From assembly GCA_027596075.1 (NCBI GenBank), contig JADGJC010000118.1:1-64000 (forward strand): DNA of 64,000 bases, in the 5' to 3' direction. Every line of letters begins with the position of its first letter. Positions within the stretch are counted from its first letter, which is position 1. Shown piece by piece: positions 49,721-60,949 of this stretch. The notes beneath the pieces are model-generated. The model searched no databases. It was not told the origin of the DNA and saw only the letters and a program-made list of their open reading frames with translations. The stretch is from Rhizophlyctis rosea (taxonomy: Eukaryota; Chytridiomycota; Chytridiomycetes; Rhizophlyctidales; Rhizophlyctidaceae). The translations under genes were made by a program, and so were the position numbers.

Positions 49721-52700
49721 TTGATATAGATTGTAGTGAATTTGCGTGGGGCTGGCGTCAGATAGGTTCATAGTAACCCGTCTTTCTGCTTAGTGTTATA
49801 GTTTGCAGAACCATTCCCAATAGCATACCCCTAGCTCGTTACTCAAATTGTATATAGAAATCTCTCGATGCATAGTATTCGACAACCTACGCTTGTTTAT
49901 TACTTCTATGGTGTGGCTGTGGTTGAATCCGTTTTTTGTTTTTTTGTTTTGTGTTTGGAATGGGTGGGGTGATTGGAGGCTGCGTTTTGGTGACCTGTTC
50001 AGGTCTATATTTTACCTATGCTATTCGTCAACTCTCCTCACCTTGCTTTCAATTTTTGGCCATGTTGGTTTTTTCGGAAGCTTCGGAAGGGTCCGAGCAA
50101 AGGGGGGTTTGTTTTTTTTGAGTGTGGGATGAGTTTTCATGGCGAGCAACGCACCGTTGCGGTTTGGTCGTTCGGTGACGGGGTGGTAAGTATCGGCATG
50201 CAAACAATATTAATTGGTCAACAAAAGGTCGGGATCTCATGATTAGGGAGTTCACCATTGCATGCGATGTCGACTTCCAATCGCTTTTTTTTTTTGCGCA
50301 GTATCCGGTCGTTTTGACTGCTTGATAATAATCACATCGGGGATCATGCATGATACATCAGATGCTGATAGTTTGTTTGCTGTCCAACGCATTGTGTTGA
50401 GGCGACGGATTCAAATAATGCCAAATGTTGCTCCGGAAGCATATAGGGACGCAACTGTGGCAGTTCTCATGGTGAGGGTCTTACCAGCCTATTGGCACGA
50501 TCCGGATTTGTTTTTCGGGTTGGCTATGTTTGGCAAAGACTAGAATGCGTCGCAGTCTGATTGTAACAGCTTGGGCCTTGCTGTATGTATTTGTGCCAAT
50601 CTTGGCATTCGCATGTTGCAGGTAAAGGCGCTGACCTCGACAGTTTGCAATTTATGTTTTGGGTCCGCTGTACACTGACTCGTCCCAACCGTTTCTTTTT
50701 GTGAACTTGAGTCACTGAGACATGGGCCCTTCTCCACTTGCAGAGAGAGGGATCTTCTAGTGGTACATCCGGTGGTGGATCAATTTCTGCATGTCTCTGA
50801 AGACGTGAGGAATGATCTGAACAGCATCTCCCTGATTCAGAAGGATATGAGGATGTGAAGGGTGTTACGTTTCGTGTAGATTGTGGTAAAATAACCTTCA
50901 ACAACCTCCCCCGATTACTTCTATTCTGACGCGGACAACCCATCTATTCTTTAATTGACCTTGTGCTTAGGTTGATGTTGATGGCAGAATTTTGGGTTTT
51001 GGTCAAAATGCTCGACCCAGTGACATCTAGATGTAGAATGCCGGTTTTGTCGGTATCTTGAGGTCTAATTTTTTTCTGGGCGGGGTTAATTTCGGAGAAC
51101 TGGTAAGAACATGGCCGGTTGTTAATGTTGGTCATCACCGCCGCTCTTGCTCACTCCTTCGAGCAAATACACCTTGATCTCAGAGTCCCGTCACCACTCG
51201 CACACCAAATTGTTTCCTGGTGGTGGTGTTGGCCTCTTTCGAAACAAGCCATGCCAATTTGGTCCGACTTCATCGGTGTTATCTTTTTCAGGCGGGGTGT
51301 GATTATAGTGGGTGCATTGGCATAGCTACAGGCAAGGGCGATGTATCGAGTTGAGAAGCCAGGAGAAAGAGGGGTCGAATGAGGAACTGAAAGATGGTCA
51401 GACCGTCGCGCCGATGCGCGACTGGACGTTTTTGGCCAATTTCTGTCGACCCCACTGCTCCACTGCCATCTCACTGTGCCCATACGCCTCCTCATGCCAT
51501 TCAATGGAAACGGTTCTTTAGAGCGCTTCTTATCCAGGAATGGGCATTCATGTCCAAACAAGTCAAACATGTCCAGGACGGGGAGCCTATAAGGCTTTGT
51601 GAAGATGACCCATTTTCAGGAAGCCGTTTCCGGAGTTTGTCGCATGCTTTTCATTTTCCTATGACGGGAGTCAGCAATACCGAAACATTTGGAGCGTGCG
51701 GACTTGCAATATGCTCAAACTGGCCCATAGTGCGCAATAGCTGCCACTGGCATGTCCGTCTTCCACGGTATGCATCGACACAGTGCGCCGAATATTCGCG
51801 AAGATGCATTGCCATTCGTCGGTCCATCCCTTCTTTTTAAGGTTGCTCAATCTTGCGGGACTGTGCGTATTAAATCGCAGCAGTTGGGTTGGGATTCGCT
51901 TTTTTAAAAAAGCAGATGGTTTGATCGTGGGATGAAATCGGGAAAGCGTGCGAAGAAATTTGTGTCGGTGTCGTCCGTCAGGGACAATAACATCGCTATG
52001 TCCCGAAGATGCCTTGCTCCACAACGCCCCTCATTGGCGACAGGGTCGCGCCAGTGGAAAACGTGGGAGATCTTTCTTTTCCCTTGTTCTAGGGCAGTGA
52101 GAAAGGCCAATCGTGAACGAATTGCACCGTTCGCGCATCCTTCAGTCCGTCATACCACTCATGTGTTTGCCTCTGATAATCCCTGGTTTGCATGGTCCAC
52201 TCGAAGCGGGGGATGATGAAAGAAATTATTTCCATACCCACCTTCACCATCAGCTTGTACGGTACTTTTCTTTTCTTGATTGTGGAATGGTTGTCATAGG
52301 GTCAACAACGCAATGTGGGGGTCTGCCAGCAGAGGTTGTCGGTGAGATTGAAATGTAATCAAGACCGTGCACCAAAGATGAAAGGTTGGACTTTTGATTT
52401 GCGGAGGGTGCACAAAGCCTTTGTTCATTATCTCGATCTAATCGTTGACATTTGGTTATTTCAAGGTATATAATCTCATACGCACCCCATGCCAATGGCC
52501 ATACCATCCGGTCCATGGATTGTATCCATTTCCAGATACCAATTCCAGACACATACGCCCCGCAACCTTGAGAGTTCCAATTAAAGGTCCCTTCTCGGCT
52601 TCTTTACGACTCACCGCCCCTGCCTCTTTTTTTGCTCGCGGTCGCCGAACATCACTCTCAGACTTCTCAGCAGCAAATTGTGTCCAATCAGTCTAATACT

Positions 52701-54741
52701 TCCCAAAAACGCCTCATGGTCATCGACATTGGCACAGAAAGGGATGGCTCCCAAAGTCCGATGAGCCGGATGGACTGGTGTAGGCGATAATTTCCACCCC
52801 TGAACATTTTCCTTTTTCTTTCCTAAACTTCTTGAACGTCGTTAAAAGAATCGATACGGAGCGGGGCGTGATTGCGACGAGTCGTACCTTCCGAGTGAAC
52901 CATGATAATTCTATGGATCTGCGGCGACATTTCACTCATTATTTCGGCAAGAATGCGGCATCCGGTACCCTGGAGAGTACAATGGTGCACCTTTTTTGGA
53001 ACAGCACAATCCGATTTGCGATAAATCTGGTGCATCCCAAAGAGCTTACCGTTTTATTTATGCGCAGGCCTTTCATTACCCATGCAATATTGCCATCGTT
53101 CATTGGGAGTCCATCCGGGTAACAAGCACAAACTGTAATGTCATGTCGACATACGGATCAAGCTGGGGAAGCAAGCGCACATACAGCTTATCTGATATGT
53201 CAGCCATATCTGTATCTGTTCTTTTTGCCCACTTGGATGCTCGAAGGAGCGCAATGTCAATGAGCTTCTTGTATACTTTGCATCTTCTGAAAAATGTTAG
53301 ATACTGTGAGGATAGTCATTCGAAGCGCAACGTATTTCGGGCGAAATATGTCACTGGGAAGGGTGGAGGGAAAAAGAACTGACTCTATGGCGAAAGTCCA
53401 TGGAGAAACGCATCACATCATGAAACTCGACGGATCCGCCCCTCTCATTTGGGACACATCCCGTGTAATAAGGGGTTGGTGTTCAGAGTGTGAAGATGGG
53501 TGAAAGGTGGAGGATTCAGCATGAGTATCCCGAATCGTACCTGGTGAGTTCGGCCCTAAGTCCTCCCCTCTCAGCTTCATCGGCAGCTAATCTCGAGGAA
53601 CACGGAAACCAAAAGAAAGCTTTCAAAGCCGCGGATAGTATGCGGAATACCATGCTACCCACCCTTTGATCTGACATGCTCGAGGGCTAGGCCTCCGGCA
53701 GCTTGCTCCAGTCCGATGCATAAAGCGAAGCCTTGGAAAAGAGCTCAATATGTTGCCACTAGTAGATGTAACTTCAGGATTGCAATCAGTGACTATTCCA
53801 TTGGGCCGATTTGCCACAAGGTAAATTTAGCCGCCGGCCGGATGTCCTTGCCAAACAAACATATGAGCTCCTGTTTGTGGTGCCTTCCCTCTTCGTAGGT
53901 TTTCTTGCAGCACGTTTTTGTGCCGTACTGCTGCGTTGACTGCATTGCTTTGCCCTATGCTCAAGATGGCAGCCATGTCCCATACTTCCAATACCAAAAA
54001 GAAGGTAATTGGGAGATTAGCAGAGGACCAGCAGTTTTTTCAATCTCTGCGGTTCGAGAAATATCCACTCGTCAGCGTTCAGTTGAACTCGAGGCTTGGG
54101 AGTCACGGAGTTAAAATTTGGATTGTAAGGCCACCTTGGACATTGCTTGCTGTGGAGGGTGCAGGGCCAGACTGTCGATGTCAGCAAACTCTGGTATTCC
54201 CTCACTGCGCACATTTGCCTTCTGTCGATCCTTCGCTCGAAACCATTGGCATTGCGTGGGGGTCATCAGCTTTCAGAAATGAGCACAGTCGAAGGTCGAA
54301 GAAGCACATTGTGGTGATGATATGATCTCATGATCCACGCCGAAAAAGAAAAGCCAAGAAGATGACAAGTGTATGTGTTGATTTGCGCTGGCAGCAAGGA
54401 TTGCAAAGTCCAATCAAGAATTGAGTTCTATTAAAGTGTACAACTTATACTATATATCTGGAACCTGTCCTATGTATCATTGTTGATTAGTCTGGGTATG
54501 GGAAGCTACTATGGTAAAAAAAGTACACTACTACGCAAGGATCACCTATCTATGACGGAAGTGGAAGCACTCTCTTGTTGGTTGTCGAATGCTATACCAG
54601 ATGGAACCATGAGACTTATGGGGTTGTGATGGAAGTATGAGGGAGAAGTAAGAGGGGTTGTCCGACGGTATGAGGCATTCATACCAAAAAGGTGATGCGT
54701 TGGGAGGGGGTTGCGCGGAGGGTGGAGCTTTGTTCAAAGGG
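49615..54741. other. Largest intergenic region (5.1 kb)
   Basis: No gene could be supported on either strand. Frames up to 148 codons (51394-51840) show no domain. A TATA word (GGTATATAATC) at 52462-52472 is followed by a CT-rich leader and an ATG at 52716, but that frame closes after 24 codons and the only obvious splice joins into a stop. Confidence 0.5.
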
Positions 54742-55935
54742 TCAAAAGGCGGTGGCGCTGGCGGTCAGCGAAGGATGACGAGGATAGAGGTAAAGGATGG
54801 ACGGCGGCGGGACGAGGGAGGAATGGAGGGGACGAATTGGATCGGGAAGGTCGTGGGGTGAATGAAATTGTGACGGATGAGAGGGTGGTGGGCACCTGCA
54901 CAGTCTCAAGACGATTCGGATCGTGCAAGTCGCAAAAAGCGGAGCTGTAATTGCGCCTCCTGACGAAGAGATAATCATATCCGAGACGGCACCAAGCAGA
55001 GTTCCAACTAGCATCCCCATGATTTGCCCTGATGTCCACAAATCACCGCCTCCCGGCAGTGATTGACTTTTGAACTCCGTATATCCGACCAATCCAACAA
55101 GCAGCCCAACCAAACCACAGTCCTCTAAAAGTTTCCTTACATTTGCCCTTTGTCTTTCCGGAACGGTGACATCCTGTTCCGCCATCCTACTGTTGAACAA
55201 ATTTCCCAACCCATTCTCAATATGCCATGGATCCTGACAATGCTCCCTTCTCTGCGCACGATTCAACAACGGAATGACCCGGCTGAACGTGAGGATCCAC
55301 AGCCCACAGAGGACGAGGGACCAGAGAATGATGTTGACGACAACTACTGTCTGATTGTATTCTGATGGGCCAATGTCGAGAATTATGCCCAAACGCGCAA
55401 TATTGGCCACCGTGTAAACGGTCATCACGATGATCACCATATAGCGCGATGCCCTATGTTTGTAATGGTCCGTTGCATACATGATGGGTAGTGTGGCCAA
55501 TCCGAGAATGTTGAACTCTCCAATGAAACCTAAGATAGAGGAGTCTCCCCAAGTAATACCGTTGGCCATTGACACCACAAGACCGGTGGTTAGCGTGGCA
55601 AGGAGAACACAGCAGGATTTGAATTCGTCTTCGACCCCCTTGTATTTGACAAGGTACATGGTTAAAATGGCGAAAGCTTCCAAGTAGATGCCATAGCGGA
55701 TGCCGGCTCCCGACAAGTCTGCATCGAAGAGGGGGTAGTCGGGGAGGTCCTCGTCGGACATGGCGTGCATACTGTGAATCGAGAGTTCAACGTAGTTGGA
55801 GAAGCGAATGCAGTGCAATGTTGAAAGACAGGTAGAGGTCTGGGTAGGGGGAAGATTGGGTCGTTTTCCCAAAGTAGCGTCAGAGGTATCCTTGTGTCTG
55901 GAAAGAATCCCGGTCAGGCCCTTGAATTTTAACAT
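54742..55935 (-). CDS. Multi-pass integral membrane protein
   Basis: Single open frame of 397 codons. The more likely start is the Met at 55770 or 55761 (MHAMSDEDLPDYPLFDADLS), because the 55 residues before it are low in hydrophobicity and unlike the rest. About six or seven hydrophobic segments follow, among them YGIYLEAFAILTMYLV, CCVLLATLTTGLVVSMA, FNILGLATLPIMYAT, YMVIIVMTVYTVANIA, VVVVNIILWSLVLCGLWILT and a C-terminal pair (GLVGLLVGLVGY; MGMLVGTLLGAVSDMII). The DLSGAGIRYGIYLEA motif near the start resembles a fungal family of uncharacterised membrane proteins. The last 70 residues after SSSGGAITAPLF are Pro/Ser/His-rich and may come from reading through an unrecognised intron. No transporter signature is seen; function unknown. 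Confidence 0.75.
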   Translation of the reverse strand: MLKFKGLTGILSRHKDTSDATLGKRPNLPPTQTSTCLSTLHCIRFSNYVELSIHSMHAMSDEDLPDYPLFDADLSGAGIRYGIYLEAFAILTMYLVKYKGVEDEFKSCCVLLATLTTGLVVSMANGITWGDSSILGFIGEFNILGLATLPIMYATDHYKHRASRYMVIIVMTVYTVANIARLGIILDIGPSEYNQTVVVVNIILWSLVLCGLWILTFSRVIPLLNRAQRREHCQDPWHIENGLGNLFNSRMAEQDVTVPERQRANVRKLLEDCGLVGLLVGLVGYTEFKSQSLPGGGDLWTSGQIMGMLVGTLLGAVSDMIISSSGGAITAPLFATCTIRIVLRLCRCPPPSHPSQFHSPHDLPDPIRPLHSSLVPPPSILYLYPRHPSLTASATAF

Positions 55936-57230
55936 TTTTTGTATGTGCCCGCTTTACACTACCTTGAGTTTCACCAATAATGATAATGTTTGAAGAGAAG
56001 CACTAATTTGTGCTCGCTTTCATAACATTTCTGTGACCCCTGAGATCTGAATCAAAGAGACATCCAAATTGTGTCGAATGGAGTAAAAAATGGGGCGAGC
56101 AAGACATCTATCAATAAACCGGCCAGGGTTGTCACAACGGTGGTTAGCACAGGAGGCTGGGTGTTACGAGTCGCGGGCGGCGGAGTCAACCCCTGTGACA
56201 GGGTGTCCACTGTCCATCACGAGTTTGTTGCCCGTCAAAGTCTTTGTGGAACAGAGGCTTGACTACAGGACCTTCGCCTGCTGGAGCAAGGAACGCATGC
56301 GGTGCCGGTTGATCAAGCTGGAAGTGCTGGATGAGAGGCATGAGACAGCAACGGGAACACCAGCATATTCAAAAATCTCCCGTTGCCTTTTGCTGCTGGG
56401 GCTGGGGCTTTGCAGATGGCAAGGTTACAGGTGTCTGTGATCCGCCAGTGCGGTGGTTCGCCCGCGCAACTCCCATTGCAAGTTGTGACTGCGTTTGCTT
56501 TCGGTGGCCACAGAGTGCACAAAGATGGGACGCGTGGCCTCAAAGCCACTCAGCCGGAAGTGTTGAATGATCGGCGCAGGCATATATGAAGCCCTTGACT
56601 TCAGATTCCGTTGCCGAATGATTGTTTTACAGTCAGCGCGGAAAGGAGTCGCGGTGGTACGCCTTGCCTTTGTGCGAGTGAGCCATCCGATTCCCAGAAT
56701 AATACATAGTACATCGCAGCATGCTTCTCATCGTATATCGTGCCTTACCTGACTGCAATAATCACTCCCTTCAATGCGTGACGTGCCATCGTCCGGCGAA
56801 GGCTATCACTCTGATGGAGTCGACTGAGTCGTACTCAGATGATGGCCATCACTACGACCTAATTAGTGTCGAGTTGTGAAATTTGGGTGAAATGGTCTCG
56901 CACTTGAATGCAAGCCACAATCACTGTGCCACCAATTTTGATGAATGGGGGGAGGTGGCAATGTTTACGGATGTTTGTGGCGCTCATCGAACACTCCAGG
57001 GTCCTCTGATGGGTTGCCAGATGTTCAACCACGCTTCCACCTTTCAAGAACCCCTTTTGAACATCAGCAGGCAGAGTTGAAGCAGTTCGCACATTCAGTT
57101 GAACGATATAAGTTGCTCACGAGCTTGCCAGTGCAACTCGGTGTTGGTTTGCACCTACCGTCAATCGCCGTTTCATAGGTCCCATTATTGACAAGAAGTC
57201 CAATTTCCTCATCTAAACATATTAGTCACA
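55936..57230. other. Intergenic between divergent genes
   Basis: Must hold the promoters of the membrane protein gene (-) and the fimbrin-like gene (+). Short overlapping frames (56090-56570) are not supported. Confidence 0.5.
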
Positions 57231-59067
57231 ATGCAGAACTTGCACCCGGTGTCTGATACGTCTCGCGACATCAGTTCGGAATGTGCTGCGTATTCGGAGC
57301 ATTTGCAGAATCTGCTGTCGGAGGATAAGGAATTGTGGCCAAAGGTGAGGGCTCATACTACACGCCTTTCCCGACTTCGGAGCACTAACATTTCGCATAT
57401 TGGCATATTAGTATCTCCCGATCACAAATACCAATGAACTCTTCGCTGCTCTCCAAGATGGAATTCTCCTGGCTCACCTCATCAACGCCATCCGTCCTAA
57501 TACCATCAATGTGTCTAAGCTGAACAGATCCATCAATCCGGCAGCCCTCGCACCAACAACCCCAGCTTCAGCCACATCCCCCACTTCCTCAAAAGACTAC
57601 TTCGAAGCCACGCACAATCTCAACGCTGTCCTCGAATCGCTGAAACAAGTTCCCAACATCGTTGTTGTGAACGTTGGCGCAGAAGATTTCTTGAACCGGA
57701 AGACGGATTTGGTGTTGGGCGTTTTGTGGCAAATCGTGCGGGCTCATCTGCTCAGTAGCGTGAATCTGCCGAGTCATATGGAGCTTGTGAGGTTGTTGGA
57801 TGCAAGGAATGGCGAGACATTGCAAGGGCTGCTGGGTCTGAGTTCGGAAGCAATTCTGGTCAGGTGGTTCAACTACCACCTTGAAAGGAGCGGAAAGAGT
57901 AGGAAGATTACGAGTTTAAATAAGGATGTTACAGACGGGGAATGTTACTTGCTTTTGTTGAAGCAGGTTGCACCTGGGGACAAGAAGGCCGAGGTGGACC
58001 AGAAGGTAGAACAAGGGCTGAGGATCGATGCGTCGGACAAACAAGGGAGCGCGAAAGTTGTTTTGGAGGTTGCGGAGATTCTTGGTGTGAGGAAGTTCGT
58101 TACTGCTAAGGATATTGTCGAAGGGCATGCGAGGTTGAACTTTGCGTTTGTCGCCACGGTCTTCTCCAAACACATCGGCATCCACCTCCCAACCGAAGAC
58201 GAATCCCGCGCCATTGCCCATCGCCTCTCCATCCTCGAATCCGCCAACACCCAAATGACTGCTAAAATCGCCGAGTTGGAATCCAAGCTTGCTGACGCCA
58301 TTCAGGCTAAGGCGGAGATGCAGTCCGCGAAGGATGCGGAGAAAACTATGTTGGAAAGCGCGGCGGAGAGCGCAAACGTTGTGCACCAGGCGGCTATGGA
58401 TGGTGCTAAGGCGCAGATTGCGAGTTTGAATAGTGAGGTGGATGAAGTGAAGGGGGCGTATGAGCTTTTGAAGGCGGAGCAGACTGCGTTTAGGAAGCAG
58501 GTTGGGTCGAAGTTGGGGCAGGTTAGAGCTATTCTTCAGGTTAGTTGACAGTGGAGCAACACTTTCGGATATATGTTTCCTTTATCGTGATCCCGTCAAT
58601 ATATATTTCTGACACCACCATTCTTTGCATCACAGGACCACGTCGACTCCGTCCGCACCGACACCCAAAACGCCGCCCGCCTCCGCAAACTCCTCGGCCA
58701 AACCCGCGAACCAATCACCGCCCTCCTCCCTACCCCTTCCACCGAAACCGCCCCTCCACCGCTCCCTCGTCCCACCCCCTCCACCCCCGAGGAAGAACTC
58801 GACTCCCTCTCCTCGGAGCTCCGTTCCCTAATGAAGGAGATTCTCGACGAAAACCACGAGCAGGCGAACTTGATCAATCTTCTGGCGAACAGGGCAGAGA
58901 AGGAGGAGAAGATCAACAGTGTCATGGCGGAGAAGATTAGGGAGTATAGTGAGGCTTTGATTAGGGATCGGAAGGTGAAAGTCAAGGGAGGGAGTGTGGA
59001 GAAGTTGACGGGTGGGTTGGGGGGTGGGAAGAGTAAGAGTGGGAGTGTGGGGAATTTGGCGGGGTGA
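57231..59067 (+). CDS. Fimbrin-type actin-binding domain plus coiled coil
   Basis: 557 residues. Exons 57231-57344, 57412-58539, 58636-59067; all in phase. Residues about 35-265 form a tandem calponin-homology pair of the fimbrin/plastin type: YLPITNTNELFAALQDGILL and AHLINAIRPNTI (CH1), IVVVNVGAEDFLNRK and LVLGVLWQIVRAHL, then LSSEAILVRWFNYHLERSG (CH2) and FVTAKDIVEGHARLNFAFVA. Such a domain binds F-actin. Normal fimbrin has EF-hands and a second CH pair; here the CH pair is near the N-terminus with no EF-hand, and after residue 270 the chain becomes a long coiled coil (ILESANTQMTAKIAELESKL and following), a Pro/Thr linker (ETAPPPLPRPTPSTPEEE), a second coiled segment and a basic Gly/Ser tail. 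Coiled-coil dimerisation would give two actin-binding domains per molecule, so cross-linking is still plausible (inference). Confidence 0.88.
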
Positions 59068-59387
59068 GAAGGATTTGCGTAAACAGTACTGGTTAGATTG
59101 TTCAGTTTCTTTTGTATTGTCATACCCAAAGTGTCAAATTCATTAAAAGCCTTTTTCTGTGTAACTGTTGTCACCGCTCCATTGCATGCAAGCTGCATAG
59201 TTGCGTTGGCATTGATGGTTACATGCAAGGCGGTTCTTCTACCGGTGGATTCCTTACAGCTACAAGGACACCCGCGACAAAGGATAGTGTATACTCACGG
59301 ACATTGCCATTATCTTATTTCAAATAAATACTCCACCAACACATATCACTTCGGGAGTCATCCTAGCGCGACTTGGCCCAAACCCAA
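59068..59387. other. Short intergenic region between convergent genes
   Basis: Shared 3' region of the fimbrin-like gene and the F-box gene; nothing structured is seen. Confidence 0.5.
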
Positions 59388-60949
59388 CTAGATCCGTGCC
59401 AGTATCCGCAAGTCACCAACACCAAGCTCCTTCCGCAACTTCTCCTCCACTTCCCGGAAAGACACACCATCATACTCCTCAACCTCATGCCAATCAGGAA
59501 TCCCAATCTCCACCTTCTCCAACGATCCCGTATGCCGACTCAAACCAGCCTTGATATACCCGTAACTCCAATCATCCAGCATACACCCAACTTTCGCTAA
59601 TTTTCGGCTGGCAATACCGTGGAAAACAGCGAAGACCACTTTACACAGTGTGCGATATTTAAAGGTGAATGTGACGAGGTTGGTTAATTGAGGGAGGCGG
59701 TCGAGGAAGGGTAAGATTGCTTGGACTTCGGTGATGTCCAAGCTTCCCTCGCCGTTGTCGATGATTTGCAAGGTGGTAAGGGTGGAGCAGGTGGTGTCCG
59801 GTAAGGTTGAGAGAGATTGGGCCCAGAACTTGCCAATCCATTTCAACGATTTTAGAGCGGGTGGCGTCAGGTGGTGGAGGGGATAAGGATGCGGGTGGTC
59901 CATAGGGCAGTAGTGATGTCGCAGAGTGAGGTCTTCCAGGTGAGGCATAGAGGTTCCGAGATTTAGGATGACGACATTGGAGGTGATGCTGAGACTTTTG
60001 AGGAAAGTGAACCGCAGAGAGGATGGGACGGGGATTGGGGGATCGGGGTCATACTGACGTCGGGTGAGGAAGTGGATCTTCATGTTGTTGATCGGAGCTT
60101 GTTGCAAAGAGCGGAGGAAAGTAACAAATGGCGTGACTTCAAATGCTTGGTCATCTGTATCCCCATCATCACTGTCCGAGTCGACACTTTCCCAATCTGC
60201 ATCATCTCCATCATCTCCTGAGTCAGCTTCTGCATCCCCATTCTTGTCCTCCTGCTCAACACGAAACGGACGGTGGGTATTCAAAGAGAAAGACTTCAGC
60301 CGCAGAGGCTTCTCATCATTTGTGCCTGCTGCTATGAAAGCCTTGAAGATAGGTAGCGTAAAGTCCACTCCAGACTCGGAATGGTGGAAAGAGAAGTCGT
60401 GCAGGTTGGTCAAGTCAATGGTTGACAAAGGTGTCAAAAATTGTTGGTGAGTTCCAGTCTGCGGATGGAGGCCAGCCGTAGAGAATCCTTGAGGAAGAGT
60501 TCATACGCGTTGCTGTAAGGAAGGCTCTCAGTTGGCTTCCACTCTGATGATCTCCTGCGCAGAGGGGTGTACGCCCGGACATCTAGGCAGTTGCCTCCTC
60601 GCAACTGGAAGGCGGTTTCGCGGAAGATCTTGCACAGCTAATGATACAGAATCAGGTCAATCTTCCGTAGAGCAACAACTGAGCAAATTTCAGGGGTCCG
60701 TGCTCAGGAAAAAGGGTCCAGTACCTGAGCCAAGTGGAATTCATACGGAGGACCCACAGTGTATGTCCGCCGGTGATGTTCCTCACGTTGTGCAACAAAG
60801 CTGGCTTTCACTGGGACTCTGTTCACTTCACCCGAGCATGGTTGGATGTATTCACAGATTCTGAGGAGTAGGTGGTCTGGTAAGGAGGTAAGGGCGCTTT
60901 CGTTTTGCATGGGTGGAAGTGATAGGGCAAGAAGTTGAAGATCAGACAT
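59388..60949 (-). CDS. F-box protein with LRR-like C-terminal part
   Basis: About 491 residues. Exons in transcript order 60949-60725 and 60637-59388. Start at ATG 60949 (MSDLQLLALSLPPM). F-box near residues 21-40 (LTSLPDHLLLRICEYIQP), predicted to bind Skp1. Exon 2 continues LCKIFRETAFQLRGGNCLDV, then a Leu-rich region with LRR-like steps (FLKSLSITSNVVILNLGTSM; LEDLTLRHHYC; STLTTLQIIDNGEGSLDITE) interrupted by an acidic insert (DSGDDGDDADWESVDSDSDD). The frame breaks once, at the A5 run 60436-60440 (T5 in the transcript): one added base restores LELTNNF into TPLSTIDLTNL. Because this is a homopolymer and everything around it is intact, a base-calling error is more likely than a real mutation. 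Confidence 0.78.

Noticed and set aside
52462..52790. TATA word, leader and ATG at 52716 as a possible gene
   Set aside because: The frame closes after 24 codons; the most plausible intron (GTGTAG to TTAAAAG) joins TG to A and creates a stop.
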